DNA from: Cladocopium goreaui | Lineage: Eukaryota; Sar; Dinophyceae; Suessiales; Symbiodiniaceae | Length of the DNA: 64,000 nucleotides | Direction: 5' to 3' | Assembly (NCBI GenBank): GCA_947184155.2 | Contig: CAMXCT020002002.1 | Span: 424,941-488,940, forward strand | Part shown: piece by piece, positions 22,298 through 33,172 of the stretch | How positions within the stretch are numbered: position 1 is the first letter of the stretch | Layout: every line of letters begins with the position of its first letter | Notes under the pieces: generated by a model | What the model was told of the DNA's origin: nothing | The model's input: only the letters and a program-made list of their open reading frames with translations | The model's database searches: none | Position numbers and translations under genes: made by a program

Positions 22298-24083
22298 CCA
22301 CAGATTTCTTCATTTTTTTTGACCGGCGCCCTGTGCCTTTCGGCGGGTCGCGGTGTATTGAGACTTACTCGTCTACCACGTCACGATCGCGGCCCCGTTT
22401 TTTTTTTCCTTCGCGCTTGGCCGATGTCGCTCTGAGGCTCGGTCCTTAGATGAGCATAAGCTGTCAGAAAGACATTTGTACAAGGACACAGTTGGTCCAT
22501 AAAAGCAGGCAAATCAAAATCAACCAAAAAACCACACAGGGCCAACAACCACGACGACCCGCAAATCCCCCAGCCAGATTTGCGTTTCGTCAAAAAGAAA
22601 ACAGCAAACCAGACAAAGACGGGGCAAGGCCCAAACAAACAACAACCACAAAAAGGATTTGCCAAAGGACACAGCGGATTTACCACTGTGCCACTCCACA
22701 AAAGCTTGCAAAATGAATTATCCACCGCGACATTCCGTGAAACGTGAAGATCGAAGCAAAAATGAGTGGCTTCGATATCAAGAATGGAAAACTGTACATT
22801 GAGCTTACTTAGATTGCCTCTCTCAGCGTCCGCTCAGATGTGCTCGTCCAGAAGGTCATAGTTCGCAAAGGACAGTGAGGTATCCAGCCTCTGTTGGTAG
22901 TAATGTCGCGGTGGTTTGATGTACCAAAGACCCCCCCAATCAGGGGGGGCAAACGGTAGTGGCGTTGAGGAAGATCTGCAGACCAGTTGTAGAAAATCCT
23001 TACAGCCATTGCAAACAGGTGCACAGTGTCCCAAGTTTCATAGGGGTAGATGTGCACGCACCCAACCACAGCCCGGGCACTGCTAGCCGGGAGCCGCCGC
23101 CGCGGGCATAAACTCAAATGTCAGGGGATCATCTTAAGAATTCGACAGGCATGCAGAGTGTAATAAGCCAACGGGCAAGGTGGCTCTACACTTAGACAGT
23201 AGACTCATAAGGCAAGCAAAGTGACTTCGTCCCAGCTAGCAAGTCGCACCGTCTTCATTTTCGTCAAACAAAAACTCTGGTTATGCAAGGGTTCGTTGCC
23301 AAACAAAAAAGGATCAGCAGCAGAACTGTTCAGTACATTCCAGGGCGTCATCGTCCCTGAAAAACCCGCAGTGCAGTGCTGTGGGCGAAGCAGAAGTCAG
23401 CAGTGACCTCCAATCCATTTTCCACTCACCCATAGAGTGGGCATGTGATAGAGTCACAGATTCTCATCCGCCAACGAACGAGCCATGTAGGCAGACTTTG
23501 CGCGGGCGCCCCAGGCTGTCCTACAGGGAGCACCACTGGATTGCTCCAATGAGACTCACTGCAGCGCAGCCTGGTCCATGGCTCCGGCCGGCTACCCTAC
23601 TGCCCCTCTCGGAACAACAGCAGAAACGACCAGGCAGGGCCACGGGTAAGCCACCCAACCTAAACAAGAAACCCCCGAAACAAGACAAACAACAAATTAA
23701 GGTCATGACACCCACCACCAGACAGGGAAAAGGAGGTACCAGGAGAGGGTACAAGAAACCTTAGGGGCACCGACTCTTCAGGCCTGAGTAACCCTAGTCA
23801 GCAAAATGCTTTCCTTGGCTTGTGTTTCAACATCAGCCGCCGCCTTAGACACACCATACAACACAAACGAATAGAACTGGGCTCCAGACTGTTTTCGCCG
23901 CCTAAGTGAAGGAGGAAGAAATTGCACTGGTCACGATCGCGGCCCCGTACCCGGGGGGAATCGATCCACGGCTAGCTATCTATGCACGGTCCTGAGACGG
24001 GCATTATACCACTACTCGACGGGGTCGTCTATTTTCTTTTTTCCTTTTTCTTTTCTTTTTCTTTTTTTCCACAGATTTCTTCA
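22298..24083 (-). mobile_element. tRNA-derived SINE with 15-bp TSD, split by a second element
   Basis: Target-site duplication CCACAGATTTCTTCA occurs at 22298-22312 and 24069-24083. On the minus strand the SINE starts near 24027 with a tRNA-like head (GACCCCGTCGAGTAGTGGTA, B-box-like GGATCGATTCC, closing CGGGG). It is interrupted at 23947/22380 and resumes with the tail GAGTAAGTCTCAATACACCG and GACCCGCCGAAAGGCACAGG, ending in an A-tail (T run 22313-22320). The tail matches the SINE at 14620. The head may derive from a tRNA with a GACCCCG acceptor strand; the anticodon loop is degenerate. Confidence 0.8.
22398..23929 (-). mobile_element. 1.5-kb poly(A) element inserted in the SINE, 18-bp TSD
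   Basis: The 18-bp sequence GTCACGATCGCGGCCCCG flanks it at 22380-22397 and 23930-23947, and a T run (22398-22407) marks a minus-strand poly(A) tail. These are hallmarks of target-primed reverse transcription. No RT or endonuclease domain is encoded. The longest minus frame (114 codons, ending at 22381) is cysteine/phenylalanine-rich and unrecognised. It is likely a non-autonomous or 5'-truncated non-LTR element. Its 3' end recurs at 21562-21607. Confidence 0.75.
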
Positions 24084-24774
24084 GCAACAAGTAAAGTGTT
24101 GTCGACCAATATTCCGTGCATAAACTGTACCAAGATGATTAATGACATGTCGCTTCACCCTTGCCCAAAGGGTGCTCCCACAGGGTGCCAAATTTCCATA
24201 GTTACAGACAATTTTTGTTCTTTGGCGTATGCTGGAGGAACATATTGAAGCTTGAGGCGCCATCACATCTGGTGCAATGGAGGCGGACTTGCGTCAAGAG
24301 GCGCGGTCCATCATAAGTGCAATCCGCCATTCAATGAACGCGACATGTGTTTGGAATGATTCTGTTTTTTGGGAGCGTGAGAGTTCACATACTTTAGAAA
24401 AGATATGGACAAGAGTTCATTTCACAGTAAGAGAAATTTGGTCACAAGACTCTTCGCTCGGCAGGAATCTTCTTCAATGGCCAAGCTTAATGACGAAGAT
24501 CTAGCGCAAAACGTAAGACATGGCTGGACTTGGGGTAAGCAGGAATGATTCACCATTTGTTTTTTGTTCAAGTGCCTATGTTCTTGCACGTGTTCCGTTC
24601 CAATTTGTAAGTGTGCGCAAGTACGCCAAATGCAAACAAGGGCCTACAAGGGCACGTCCAGCTTCTTCTTCTGCTTTAGGTTTGCGGCGCCCCACGATTC
24701 TCAAAATGTCACTGGCCCGCTGAGCAAATTGCTATGCAGTCCGCAGGTGTTGGACACTGGCAATTTTCGGCTCT
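24084..24774. other. Spacer before the B-type helicase copy
   Basis: The pre-insertion host sequence of the SINE resumes here. A plus-strand frame opens at 24564 but its first 70 or so codons (cysteine-rich) have no counterpart in the other family copies and may be non-coding read-through. Similarity to the helicase family starts at about 24775. Confidence 0.4.
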
Positions 24775-25734
24775 TTTTTGCCGAAGTCAAGACAGGCCTA
24801 GCAGCTCAACATAAATGGATTCCTGTTCAGAATCTCCCGTTCCCGGAAGTTGTCCTGTATGCCTGTGCGGCTGATCGCACACCCTTTCCCACATATGTAT
24901 GCCTGCCTTCAGGATTGTACAAGGCGCGTACTGGGCAGGTTGTGGCGCAGACCGGCCCAGATCAGGAAATCCTACCCTTGTCAGGTATATACTTCTTTGA
25001 TGGATGGCGGGTGCACCCAACGCTACCAATCCCCAGCCACCTGCCACGCACTAAAGAAGCGCCAGTCCAAGATATCGCTCCGACTGCACCTGCACCTGGT
25101 ACAGAACCAACTCGGTCGCCGGAAGAAGAAGCGAGAGACATCCTTGCGACAGCCGCTAAGAATCAAGCCGAAGATGGGCCAAATACAAGGAGGGCAGCAG
25201 TCCGTGCATGCAAGTACTTAAGGGCCATGGTCAGCCAATATGAGTCCACCATACAAGAAGTGCACAAGGCGGCCCGCATCCACACACATATGAGCAAGGG
25301 CACAGCAGGGGCAACTGCTGATCATCGACCACAAGGAGGGGCGCTCCCAGTTATATCCCCAGAACTAACTTGAGAGTTACTGCATTCCTTATCCACGCTA
25401 CCCGACCCATAGGCCCTGGCTAAGATCACGATCGATATGGAGAAACCAAGCCAGTGGGTTTCCAAATTGTGCCGACTCTACTTTGCTGACGAATATGCCA
25501 GGCGAACAGTCGGTTTGCCCTCGGCTACACATGTCCCAGACATTGAGACAGCGCTCCCGGCGGTCCAGAAAATCCTCCCAAAGCTTGAAGCAAGGATGAT
25601 TGAATTTTTGGCCGAATGGTCAGTCACCTTCCTGATACCAGCAACGCACGTATTGGAAGTGAGGGCACCTCATCTTTCCTTTATGTTGCTCAAAGAATAC
25701 TGTTTTTTTTTTTTGCTTGCTCGACGGACATGTC
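24775..25734 (+). pseudogene. B-type giant-protein copy: C-terminal-like domain and pre-helicase region
   Basis: The frame to TGA 25371-25373 carries EVKTGLAAQHKWIPVQNLPF, CLPSGLYKARTGQVVAQTGP and GIYFFDGWRVHP, then a charged helical linker (SPEEEARDILATAAKNQAED, RRAAVRACKYLRAMVSQYES). After the stop it resumes as AKITIDMEKPSQWVSKLCRL and ARMIEFLAEWSVTFLIPATH up to FMLLKEY. A T14 tract at about 25702-25715 then precedes the helicase. The whole segment is duplicated at 27597-28505, on the far side of the helicase. Stops and shifts indicate a pseudogene. Domain function is unknown. Confidence 0.6.
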
Positions 25735-27510
25735 TTGGGTACACTCTGTGCAGTTACAATGGCGTTGCTCACCAATCGGTTAGACCTGTGTATCCAAGGG
25801 CTTTTCGGAGCAGGCAAGTCGAAATCGATGGCAATCCTCATCCTGGCCTTGATTGAAATCGATGCTACTGACAGCCTCAAAATATTATTCATCTGTAAAG
25901 AGAACTCCGGTACTAGATCCTTTGCTGACCTCCTCCTATGGCTCGACCCCCCGTCGGGGGTGTTTGGGCGCATAGGTAGGCTAGTGGGAGACCAAGAACG
26001 TAACAAAAGTAGTTACTCCCACACGAAATTCGACATACACCCAAGAGAAAGAAGGCAAATGCTGAATAAGTGTCAGTTAATTTTAGCCACCGGGGGAACG
26101 GTAGCCCAGGATCTTACCATGCAATGGTCCACAATGGGAGGCTTTATGCAAGAGCTCTCCCTCCTGGTCATTGATGAAGGCCAGCAATATGGTACTGACC
26201 GAGAAATTGCAGTCATCAGCCTGCTGAGACAGCAACCCCTGGTCCTGTGGACAGGAGACTCTGAGCAGACACCTGGCGGCATTGATCGTGCAGCTCGCAA
26301 CGCAAAACGATCACGACAACTCCTGTTGGCCAAGAAGCATGGGCTGCGAAGCGACCGCAATTATTACATGCCAGCTAACCTTGCCGATGCAATGATCCAA
26401 CTGCTGGACGGTTCTGCCAATGAAGGTTTAGCGGCTCTTAGTCAAATCCTCAAACGAGGACAGCCCACGTTAGGTCAGCTATGGACAAGTCACCTCTCGC
26501 CGCAGGATGTGGAAGACCTCAGGGCAGCCAGCACTGTTCTTCCAGGCCTCAAAGCCCAATTTGAAGCCGCCCAGCCAAATATGCAAAGGCACTCCCGATT
26601 TGTGGACTCAGAACTGCTGGCAGGTACCGCTATTAATTTTCCACGGTCCCTCGTGCGCCTTGCCTGGATCTTGCAACATGCCGCTACTCTCCTACCCATG
26701 GCTGGCGACATACAAGCAGTTTTAAACTCCCAGACCGCCGGAGTGAGTGACATCCATGCTTGGGGGTTAATGCTTCCCTCCAGTTCTAGGGTTAGTCCTG
26801 TGACATACCATGCAGTGGTTGCAATTAGATATCCCGATCTTTGCAGGCAGATGAATGGCCTATGGGAACTGGGAAGTTTTGCCTCGGGAGGACTTCCCGA
26901 CAAGCCACCAGGGTTCCAATTAGCGCTTTGGGATACTAATGCTAGGATTAACGGGTTGGTAGCGACAGATCTAGAGACTCTTGTGTCAGAGGTACTCACC
27001 CCCTTCCCACACAATGCTGGATTTGCAGATGGACTTTTTATAATGACCACAGCAACTGATCACAAGAACAACTTGAACCGCTCCGTGCTCAAATGGGATT
27101 ATGTCCGCACCCTGCGTGTCGAAACAATAGCCAATTCAGCAGGACGAACAGCACAGGTATCAATCGTAGCTCAGCCCAGTATTGGGTTTCTAAACACCAA
27201 ATACTACTCCAATGGCTCCCTACAGAAGATACCGAAGACTGCCTTGGCAGAATCACTGTCGGACTCACCCGGTCCAAATCGTTAACCTTGCTTGTCTCCC
27301 CGCTGGACATGATGGGGCTCATGGGCATGGCGCAGGTGATTGCGACAATTGCATACGGCATCCGGGGCCTCCGGAGAGGAGAAACGACATGGAGGTGGCC
27401 AGACTTTGATCCTGACCCAGTTCAAGAGAATCTAGCACAGTTAAGCCAATTCGGCACCAACCTGGGAGTTCCCTCCCCTTGCAATCGCCAATCAATACTA
27501 CGATCAGCAA
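25735..27510 (+). pseudogene. B-type UPF1-like superfamily 1 helicase
   Basis: The main frame is open to 27285. Motif I (Walker A) is QGLFGAGKSKS at about 25795, motif II LLVIDEGQQYGTDREIAVIS at about 26167 and motif III LVLWTGDSEQTPGGID at about 26238. A frameshift near 27215 moves motif VI (RITVGLTRSKSLTLLVSPLD) into the next frame, where it runs to MAQVIATIAYGIRG. The DE-x-QQ and GD-x-x-Q signatures are typical of UPF1-like ATP-driven RNA/DNA helicases. Upstream it joins through DGHVLGTLCAVTMALL, and downstream PPLAIANQYYDQQADEVKRA begins the C-terminal domain. It differs from the C-type copy at 61765 by far more than indels, so it is a second subfamily. Motifs are intact but the frameshift makes activity unlikely. 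Confidence 0.75.
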
Positions 27511-28505
27511 GCCGACGAAGTGAAGCGAGCGAGATACCGTCTGATACTGGTGCGCGGGTCGGACCTTCGCTGGCTAAGCAGGGAGCGCCTCCAAGAAGTT
27601 AAAGCAGGCTTAAAAACTCAACATAAGTGGCTCCCCGAGCGGAATCTCCCTTTCTCTGAAGTCGTCCTATATGCCTACGCGGCTGATCGCACACCCTTTC
27701 CCACCTACGTGTGCCTACCCTCAGGACTGTACAAAGCCCGCACCGGGCAAATAGTAGCGCAGACGGGCCCAGAACAGGAGATCCTGTCCCTGCCTGGCAT
27801 ATACTTCTTGGACGGATAGCGATTACACCCGAAGTTGCCGATCCCAGACCACTTGCCGCGCGCAAAAGAAGCGCCAGTCCAAGGCACCGCTCTCAATACC
27901 TGATACGGAACCCAAACGGTCGCCTGAAGAAGAAGCGAGAGACATTCTTGCAGTAGCTGCCAAGAATCAGCCCGAAGATGGGCCAAACACAAGAAGGGCA
28001 GCTGTCCGCGCATGCAAGTACTTAAGAGCTATGGTCAACCAATATGAGACCACCATCCAAGCCGTGCATATAGCCGCCCGCACCCATACGCAAAAAAGCA
28101 AGGGCACGGTAGGACCTGCAGTTGACTATCGCCCGCAAGGAGAAGCCCTCAGAGTTATCTCCGCAGACCTAACATCCGAATTGCTGCATTGTTTGTTCTC
28201 GCTCCCAGACCCATGGCCCCTGGCCAAGATCACCATAGACATGGAGAAACCGAGCCAGTGGGTCTCAAAGTTGTGCAGACTTTACTTTGCTGACGAGTAT
28301 GCCAAACGAACAGTTGGACTGCCCTCACGTAGGCATGTCCCGGACATTGCGGGCGCACTACGAGCAGTCCAAGCCATCCTCCCCAAACTCGAAGTCAAAA
28401 TGATTGAATTTTTAGCTGAATGGATGGTCACTCTTCTAATGCCAGCCTCGCACGTATTGGAAGTGAGGGCACCTCACCTTTCCTTTATGATGCTCAAGGA
28501 ATACG
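27511..28505 (+). pseudogene. B-type C-terminal domain, linker and second pre-helicase block
   Basis: RYRLILVRGSDLRWLSRERL, YKARTGQIVAQTGPEQEILS and GIYFLDG (stop at 27817-27819) form the domain that follows the helicase. After further stops the frame at 28031-28505 resumes with the charged linker, DMEKPSQWVSKLCRLYFADE, EVKMIEFLAEWMVTLLMPAS and FMMLKEYA. It is a direct duplicate of 24775-25711. At 28505/28506 the next residues expected (GDGHVL and helicase) are replaced by a C-type hydrolase segment, so this is a recombination or deletion junction. Confidence 0.6.
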
Positions 28506-29655
28506 CTCCACCACGTTCTCCCAGTTATAGGACTGCGTGTCCATGCAAAGCTTCCTCCTTCTCCGCTGTCGTATCAGCAACTAGTGGCGTTATTAGGTTT
28601 GTGGGAGCGAAGACCTGCCCTGGGAACCCCTTGCCGTGCTCAGGCTGCTGTGCTCGCATTTAGTCTTCCGACAGCCTTTCGAGCACCATAGGAGTGGACA
28701 ACATCAGTAAAGGGAGAAGTCTTTGATCTCGTACAGTGCTCCCAGCGGATCTATACGGGAGAGGCAGCCAACACATCGCAAGCTCCTCATTCTCGGGTTG
28801 ACCGGCCGAAGAGATGGGCGCAGTGGATCTTCTCGATGAATAACCTGTGGCAAGAGGACTCCCCTATGCCAGATCGACCTCTCACTGTACATTGCAGTGG
28901 ACTGGGAGGCGGACTGCTAAGCCCTGATCATGAATACGACCTGTTCTTCCAGAACCATGCGCAAATGAAAGTGTATGGCCCTTCGCTGGCAATGACGGAT
29001 GACTGGGAGCAGCACATCACCCAACTCGGGTTGACTAAAACAACGCATGAGTATGCAATCCACCAGCTTCTCTCCACTGCAGTGGGATGGGGTGCATGGA
29101 AGGAATTTCTGCCGGACAGATTTGCGAACCTCAAGCTTTTGATCACCCGTGCTATACGGCTGTTGACGGCTGCTACCATACGGCCGGCACATGCGAGACC
29201 TCCTCACCCTACATGGGTCACAGCGGTTCGTCAAATCTTTAGATGTTACCATCCACAGGGCAAACTGCTGTTGGTGCGGGCGTGTTTCCCCCATCTTGTG
29301 ACAGCTTCCATCCCAGACGGCATAAGAGACATTGATGTTCTTGGATTCTCGGCTGGATCATACACTGGACTGGCTCTCCACAAAGTGCTCAATGAATTCG
29401 GTTGCTTCCCAGGTACCACAAAGGTTGCTGCCATTGCTACTCCACCAGAAATGTTGAGGCTAGCAACTGGGGAACGAAGAGTTATTCTTCTCCACTGCCT
29501 TGAAGATCGACTCTGCGTGTGGCGTCCGACCACCCTTACAGACCTCAGCTATGATGTCGTACTCATTGATGGGCAGCCTTCCTGGGGTGGCAGAGCGCGA
29601 CATTCTTATGGGCATCTATTGTTTACATCAATTGAAGAAGGCACCTATCATATTG
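28506..29655 (+). pseudogene. C-type giant-protein copy, hydrolase region, interrupted by copia
   Basis: It begins at HHVLPVIGLRVHAKLPP, equivalent to 59630 in the better copy. After several stops there is a clean frame from 28836 to 29655: HCSGLGGGLLSPDHEYDLFF, GFSAGSYTGLALHKVLNEFG (GxSxG nucleophile elbow), VAAIATPPEMLRLATGERRV, ILLHCLEDRLCVW (acid strand) and RARHSYGHLLFTSIEEGTYH (candidate catalytic His). It stops dead at the copia insertion (TSD TATTG 29651-29655) and resumes in frame at 52628. The fold resembles an alpha/beta hydrolase; the substrate is unknown. It lacks the glycosyltransferase-like N-terminus. Confidence 0.7.
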
Positions 29656-30469
29656 TGCGAAAATCCAACAGGACCTAATTACAACCACTAGTCGCGCTCC
29701 TAACGTCGCAAGGGGTCGGCTTAACTCCGCGTCGAGCGTTTAACAAATTAAACACGAATTCCCCAAAACACGACAACTTCACTGCGAACTCTCAAATCCT
29801 TTTTCCACACAGGAAAACACGAAGGCAAGTTGTCTGTCATGCACATGCAGCATGTTATAGTTGGACTTCTTCTGTTTCAGCTGCTTTGCCTTTGCAACAT
29901 GCAACGGCGGCGGTAGACAAACATCATCAACATGTTGGTGAATTCATTGGTGATGAATTCACCATCTTTCCAAAAATAAATCTGCTTCACTTCCATCTTC
30001 TCTTCAAACGCACTATTTGCACGAAGTCCAAAAACATCCAAACTGTTGACAAAAATAGTTGGCAGCTTCCGAAAATAAAACGCATCATGCAGAAAACAAA
30101 TCCAGTCAAGGTTGTGGTTGAAAACGCATGCACATGTGTTTGAAAAACAACGTTGAGCTTGTTCAGAAAGTCGTCGATACCAAAAATCATCTCCAAATTC
30201 ATTTGCAGTCCAGTAAAACTCATTGCAAATGAATTTCCATCACAAAAACATTCTTCTTCTCCACCAAGTTGACGAAAAACATTCACATGCACATAAAACG
30301 CATCTTCACGGTATTGTAACCAATTCCAGTTGTTCTCAAACCATTCTGCATCAATTTCAGAGTTCTGCCCAAATAAACCATTGACAACATCATGTTGTAG
30401 CCACCATGCAAGTTACCTCCAGAAACGTAGCACATGCAGTCCATATGCACAGGAGTGTATATTTCCATA
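29656..30469 (-). repeat. 3' LTR of the copia element
   Basis: 814 bp, the intact LTR. On the minus strand it begins TATGGAAATA immediately after the polypurine tract and ends GGATTTTCGCA against the TATTG duplication. It matches the 5' LTR in three blocks (49998-50210, 51354-51807, 52489-52622), with about ten substitutions and small indels. The start with TA instead of the usual TG is fixed by the TSD and the PPT, but could be off by one base. Confidence 0.85.
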
Positions 30470-30481
30470 CCCCCTTTTGCT
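30470..30481 (-). other. Polypurine tract
   Basis: On the minus strand AGCAAAAGGGGG directly precedes the 3' LTR, the position and composition of a plus-strand-synthesis primer. Confidence 0.75.
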
Positions 30482-30891
30482 GCGTTTCCCATCCATAGAC
30501 AGCCAAAAATCCAGAGAAGTCTCAAAGGCTCTCATGCCACACATATGTATAAAGCGGTCATCTGTTCAACCTCCAGTGAGGACTTGCACACGAAGTCGCA
30601 TCTTCACACCAGTTGCAGATGTATTGCAAAAATACTTGTGTACTTGAATTAGCCTTGTGTTGTAATCCATTGACCGTGTCCACATACTCATTGATGTAGA
30701 AAAATGAAAAGGTTGTGCAAGAATGCCACATTGAAATTGCTCCACAACGAATTCCCTGCAGTCCAGCTCATCACCAAGGAAGCCCAAAGATTCTGCAGAA
30801 AACATTCATCGTAGCAAATTCCAGGCACATTGCACATGCAAAACCAAAAATCGCCACATCCAGCTCCACATTGGCATCCGCAATCACTCCA

Positions 30892-32484
30892 TTAACGCCA
30901 AGAGAATTCACGCTGGTAGACATAGCCGGCATTGAGGAATGCGTCCACCCTGCAGTGAATTAAGAATGCACAGAAATCCGGACCCTGTGTCCTCGGCGTT
31001 GGAGTTAATTTCTTGCGGAACTGGCCAATCATCTTCTTTGCGTAGCGGCACTCCTCCATGCTTTGGTTGAAGACCCTCACAACAAAATCATGGTAGGTGA
31101 TGGGCTTTTCGGCAAAACGGCCCATCTTGAGAAGCGTGCATGACCAATGATATGTATCTTTGATCCATGCAGGCTGTGGCACATTGAAATCGACCTCTTC
31201 ATAGTCGATGGTGGCATCCTTCCAGTTTGCATCCCACTTGTGGGTTGCTGGCAGCCCTGACTGCACCTTTGGAAATAGTGGCGGGGAGTCGCCGGTGTCG
31301 GAGATGAATGAAAAGCTCCCCAAAACGCTGCTGGCACTCTCTGCATCCGAATTTGACTCGACAGCTTCATGCCGTCTCTTGGAGCCATCGGTCATAGCGC
31401 CATTGTCATGCATTTTGTTCGAATTGCCTTCCACAATCTCCGGAGGCTCTTCGGAGATGCGTGCACACTTCGAACCAGAAGCTTTGGGAGGAGGCAGAGT
31501 TGGTCCTTTAGGACCCTGCTTCCCCTTCTCTCCTTCCTTTCCTTTGAATTCACCTTTGAATTCTCCCTTTGCCACATTCTTGCCACCTTTATCATCTTTG
31601 CCACCCTTCTCATCTTTGCCACCTTTCGCAAATTCAGGCTTGCCACCTTTGACATTGTCAGGCTTACCACCTTTGTCATAGTTCTTTCCTTTGCCCTTCT
31701 GCTCCTGGAATGCTTTCTCACTTCCAATTGCAGACGCAGGCAAAATCGGTGGGTCTGCCTTCGCTGCAGGAGGTAGAGGAACCTGTGCATTGAATTTTGG
31801 AAATCCTGCAGACTGTCCATCAGCATCGGCACAGTAGCGGTTGGCAATCTCAGCAATGGCCGCAGCCGCAGCTTTAGCCTCTGCAATATCCGCATTCTTC
31901 TGCACCACATTTCCAAAAAGTTGTATCACAGGCTTGTCATTCTTTGGGTCTTTGACATCATCCTCAATCCAAGGGTCGTCATTGGGATCATATGGCCTGT
32001 CTTGCAATTTCTTGTGGTATTCACGTGCATCGACGATCCCTGAATTCCCTCCAGCTTGCAAAGTAGGCGGCGGTGTTGTCGGAGGCACCTTGTATGCATT
32101 CTGGCTGTAGGCATCCGGCCATAGGGCACCAGGTGGTGCAGCCGATGCAGCAGATGAATTCGAGCCTGTCGGAGCATGCACTTTGGAGGGACTTGGAGGC
32201 ACATGCGATTCCATGCAGTCCTTCCAATCATCATCATCTGGTGGATATGGTCTGTTCATAGGTGCGTTCTTGACCTCTTTCTTGTGGACGGTCAATAGTT
32301 CATTCATTTTTCCACCAGCTTCTGCTTTGCGCATCAACTCGCGCAATTGGTCCCATTCTCCCTGTGTCATGTCCGTTCCCAAGACTGGGTCACTTGGGTT
32401 GTAAGGCATCGAATTCTCTCGTCTGTCGGTACCATCCAGAAGCATCACTATGCCATTGCTGTGGTTTTGAAGCCATGGCGTCAC
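30892..32484 (-). CDS. Extra copia ORF downstream of pol, 530 codons, unknown
   Basis: It lies between pol and the 3' LTR, where copia normally has no gene and Sirevirus-like lineages may carry an env-like ORF. The N-terminal third has proline/acidic repeats (PYPPDDDDWKDC, DRPYDPNDDPWIEDD). Next is an alanine-rich helix (AEAKAAAAAIAEIANRY), a lysine/glycine tract of GGKxxKGG repeats around residues 270-330, and a C-terminal globular part (DATIDYEEVDFNVPQPAWIK, RFAEKPITYHDFVVRVFNQS). No signal peptide or membrane segment is visible, so it does not look like an envelope protein. The start is uncertain: the frame opens at a GTG, and MASKPQQWHSDASGWYRQTR in the neighbouring frame looks like its true N-terminus lost by a 1-nt shift. 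It may be nucleic-acid binding through the basic tract (inference). Confidence 0.6.
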   Translation of the reverse strand: MTPWLQNHSNGIVMLLDGTDRRENSMPYNPSDPVLGTDMTQGEWDQLRELMRKAEAGGKMNELLTVHKKEVKNAPMNRPYPPDDDDWKDCMESHVPPSPSKVHAPTGSNSSAASAAPPGALWPDAYSQNAYKVPPTTPPPTLQAGGNSGIVDAREYHKKLQDRPYDPNDDPWIEDDVKDPKNDKPVIQLFGNVVQKNADIAEAKAAAAAIAEIANRYCADADGQSAGFPKFNAQVPLPPAAKADPPILPASAIGSEKAFQEQKGKGKNYDKGGKPDNVKGGKPEFAKGGKDEKGGKDDKGGKNVAKGEFKGEFKGKEGEKGKQGPKGPTLPPPKASGSKCARISEEPPEIVEGNSNKMHDNGAMTDGSKRRHEAVESNSDAESASSVLGSFSFISDTGDSPPLFPKVQSGLPATHKWDANWKDATIDYEEVDFNVPQPAWIKDTYHWSCTLLKMGRFAEKPITYHDFVVRVFNQSMEECRYAKKMIGQFRKKLTPTPRTQGPDFCAFLIHCRVDAFLNAGYVYQREFSWR

Positions 32485-33172
32485 GTCAGAACCTAATTCC
32501 TAATTGTGAACTGTTTCAACCCTCACACACACACACGCAGGAGTCGAGTGCAGCAGTTCAGCTGTTTCAGGGGTTCCTAAGTGTCCGCAACTGCTGAGTT
32601 GGGCGTGTGAGTGAATTCTGAAACCTGACATCCTTAGTTCTCCAGGCAGTGTTCTGACTTGCATTCTGTATCCAAAACGTTGCAAACGAAAACAAACTTC
32701 TGTCCAACCCTGTCCACATCAGTCCAATGCAAAATCAACTGAACATGCAGACATGACTGAACATGCAAAAAAATCACTGTGTTTCTACATCAATGCAGTT
32801 CTTTGACAACAACTGTCTCTCACATCAAAAACTGTGTTTCGCGTACGCCAGTGCTTCGCAAAAAGAAAACAACTGTGCTTCACATGACTGCTGTGTTCCA
32901 CATCACTGTCGTTTGGTTTCAAATTTGTTTGAAATAAGACATGCAAAACATCTTTGGTTCCCACATGCCAAAAAAACCTTTCCTTCACACATCACACGTC
33001 CCCCTTTTAAACTGGCGACGTCCGGAGACGTGCAAAGCAAAACAAAAACAGTTCCACCTGCCACGCACATTTCTTCAAGAAAATCATGCATCATGCAGGT
33101 CAAAACAAAACAAAAAAAACGTTTGTTTGGTTTCGGTTGTTCCATGCGGCATGCAAAAAAACATGAACATGC
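32485..33172 (-). other. Copia internal spacer between pol and the extra ORF
   Basis: About 690 bp without a protein-like frame, containing repeated CTGTG(C/T)TTCACAT-type motifs and a short AC run near 32523. It could hold a splice acceptor or subgenomic promoter for the extra ORF; none was recognised. Confidence 0.4.

Noticed and set aside
22381..22725. 114-codon minus ORF in the inner retroposon
   Set aside because: Cysteine/phenylalanine-rich translation of a T-rich strand, with no domain; the element looks non-autonomous.
23935..24027. Functional tRNA gene
   Set aside because: The acceptor strand and B box are tRNA-like, but the anticodon arm is degenerate and the sequence is the head of a TSD-flanked SINE.
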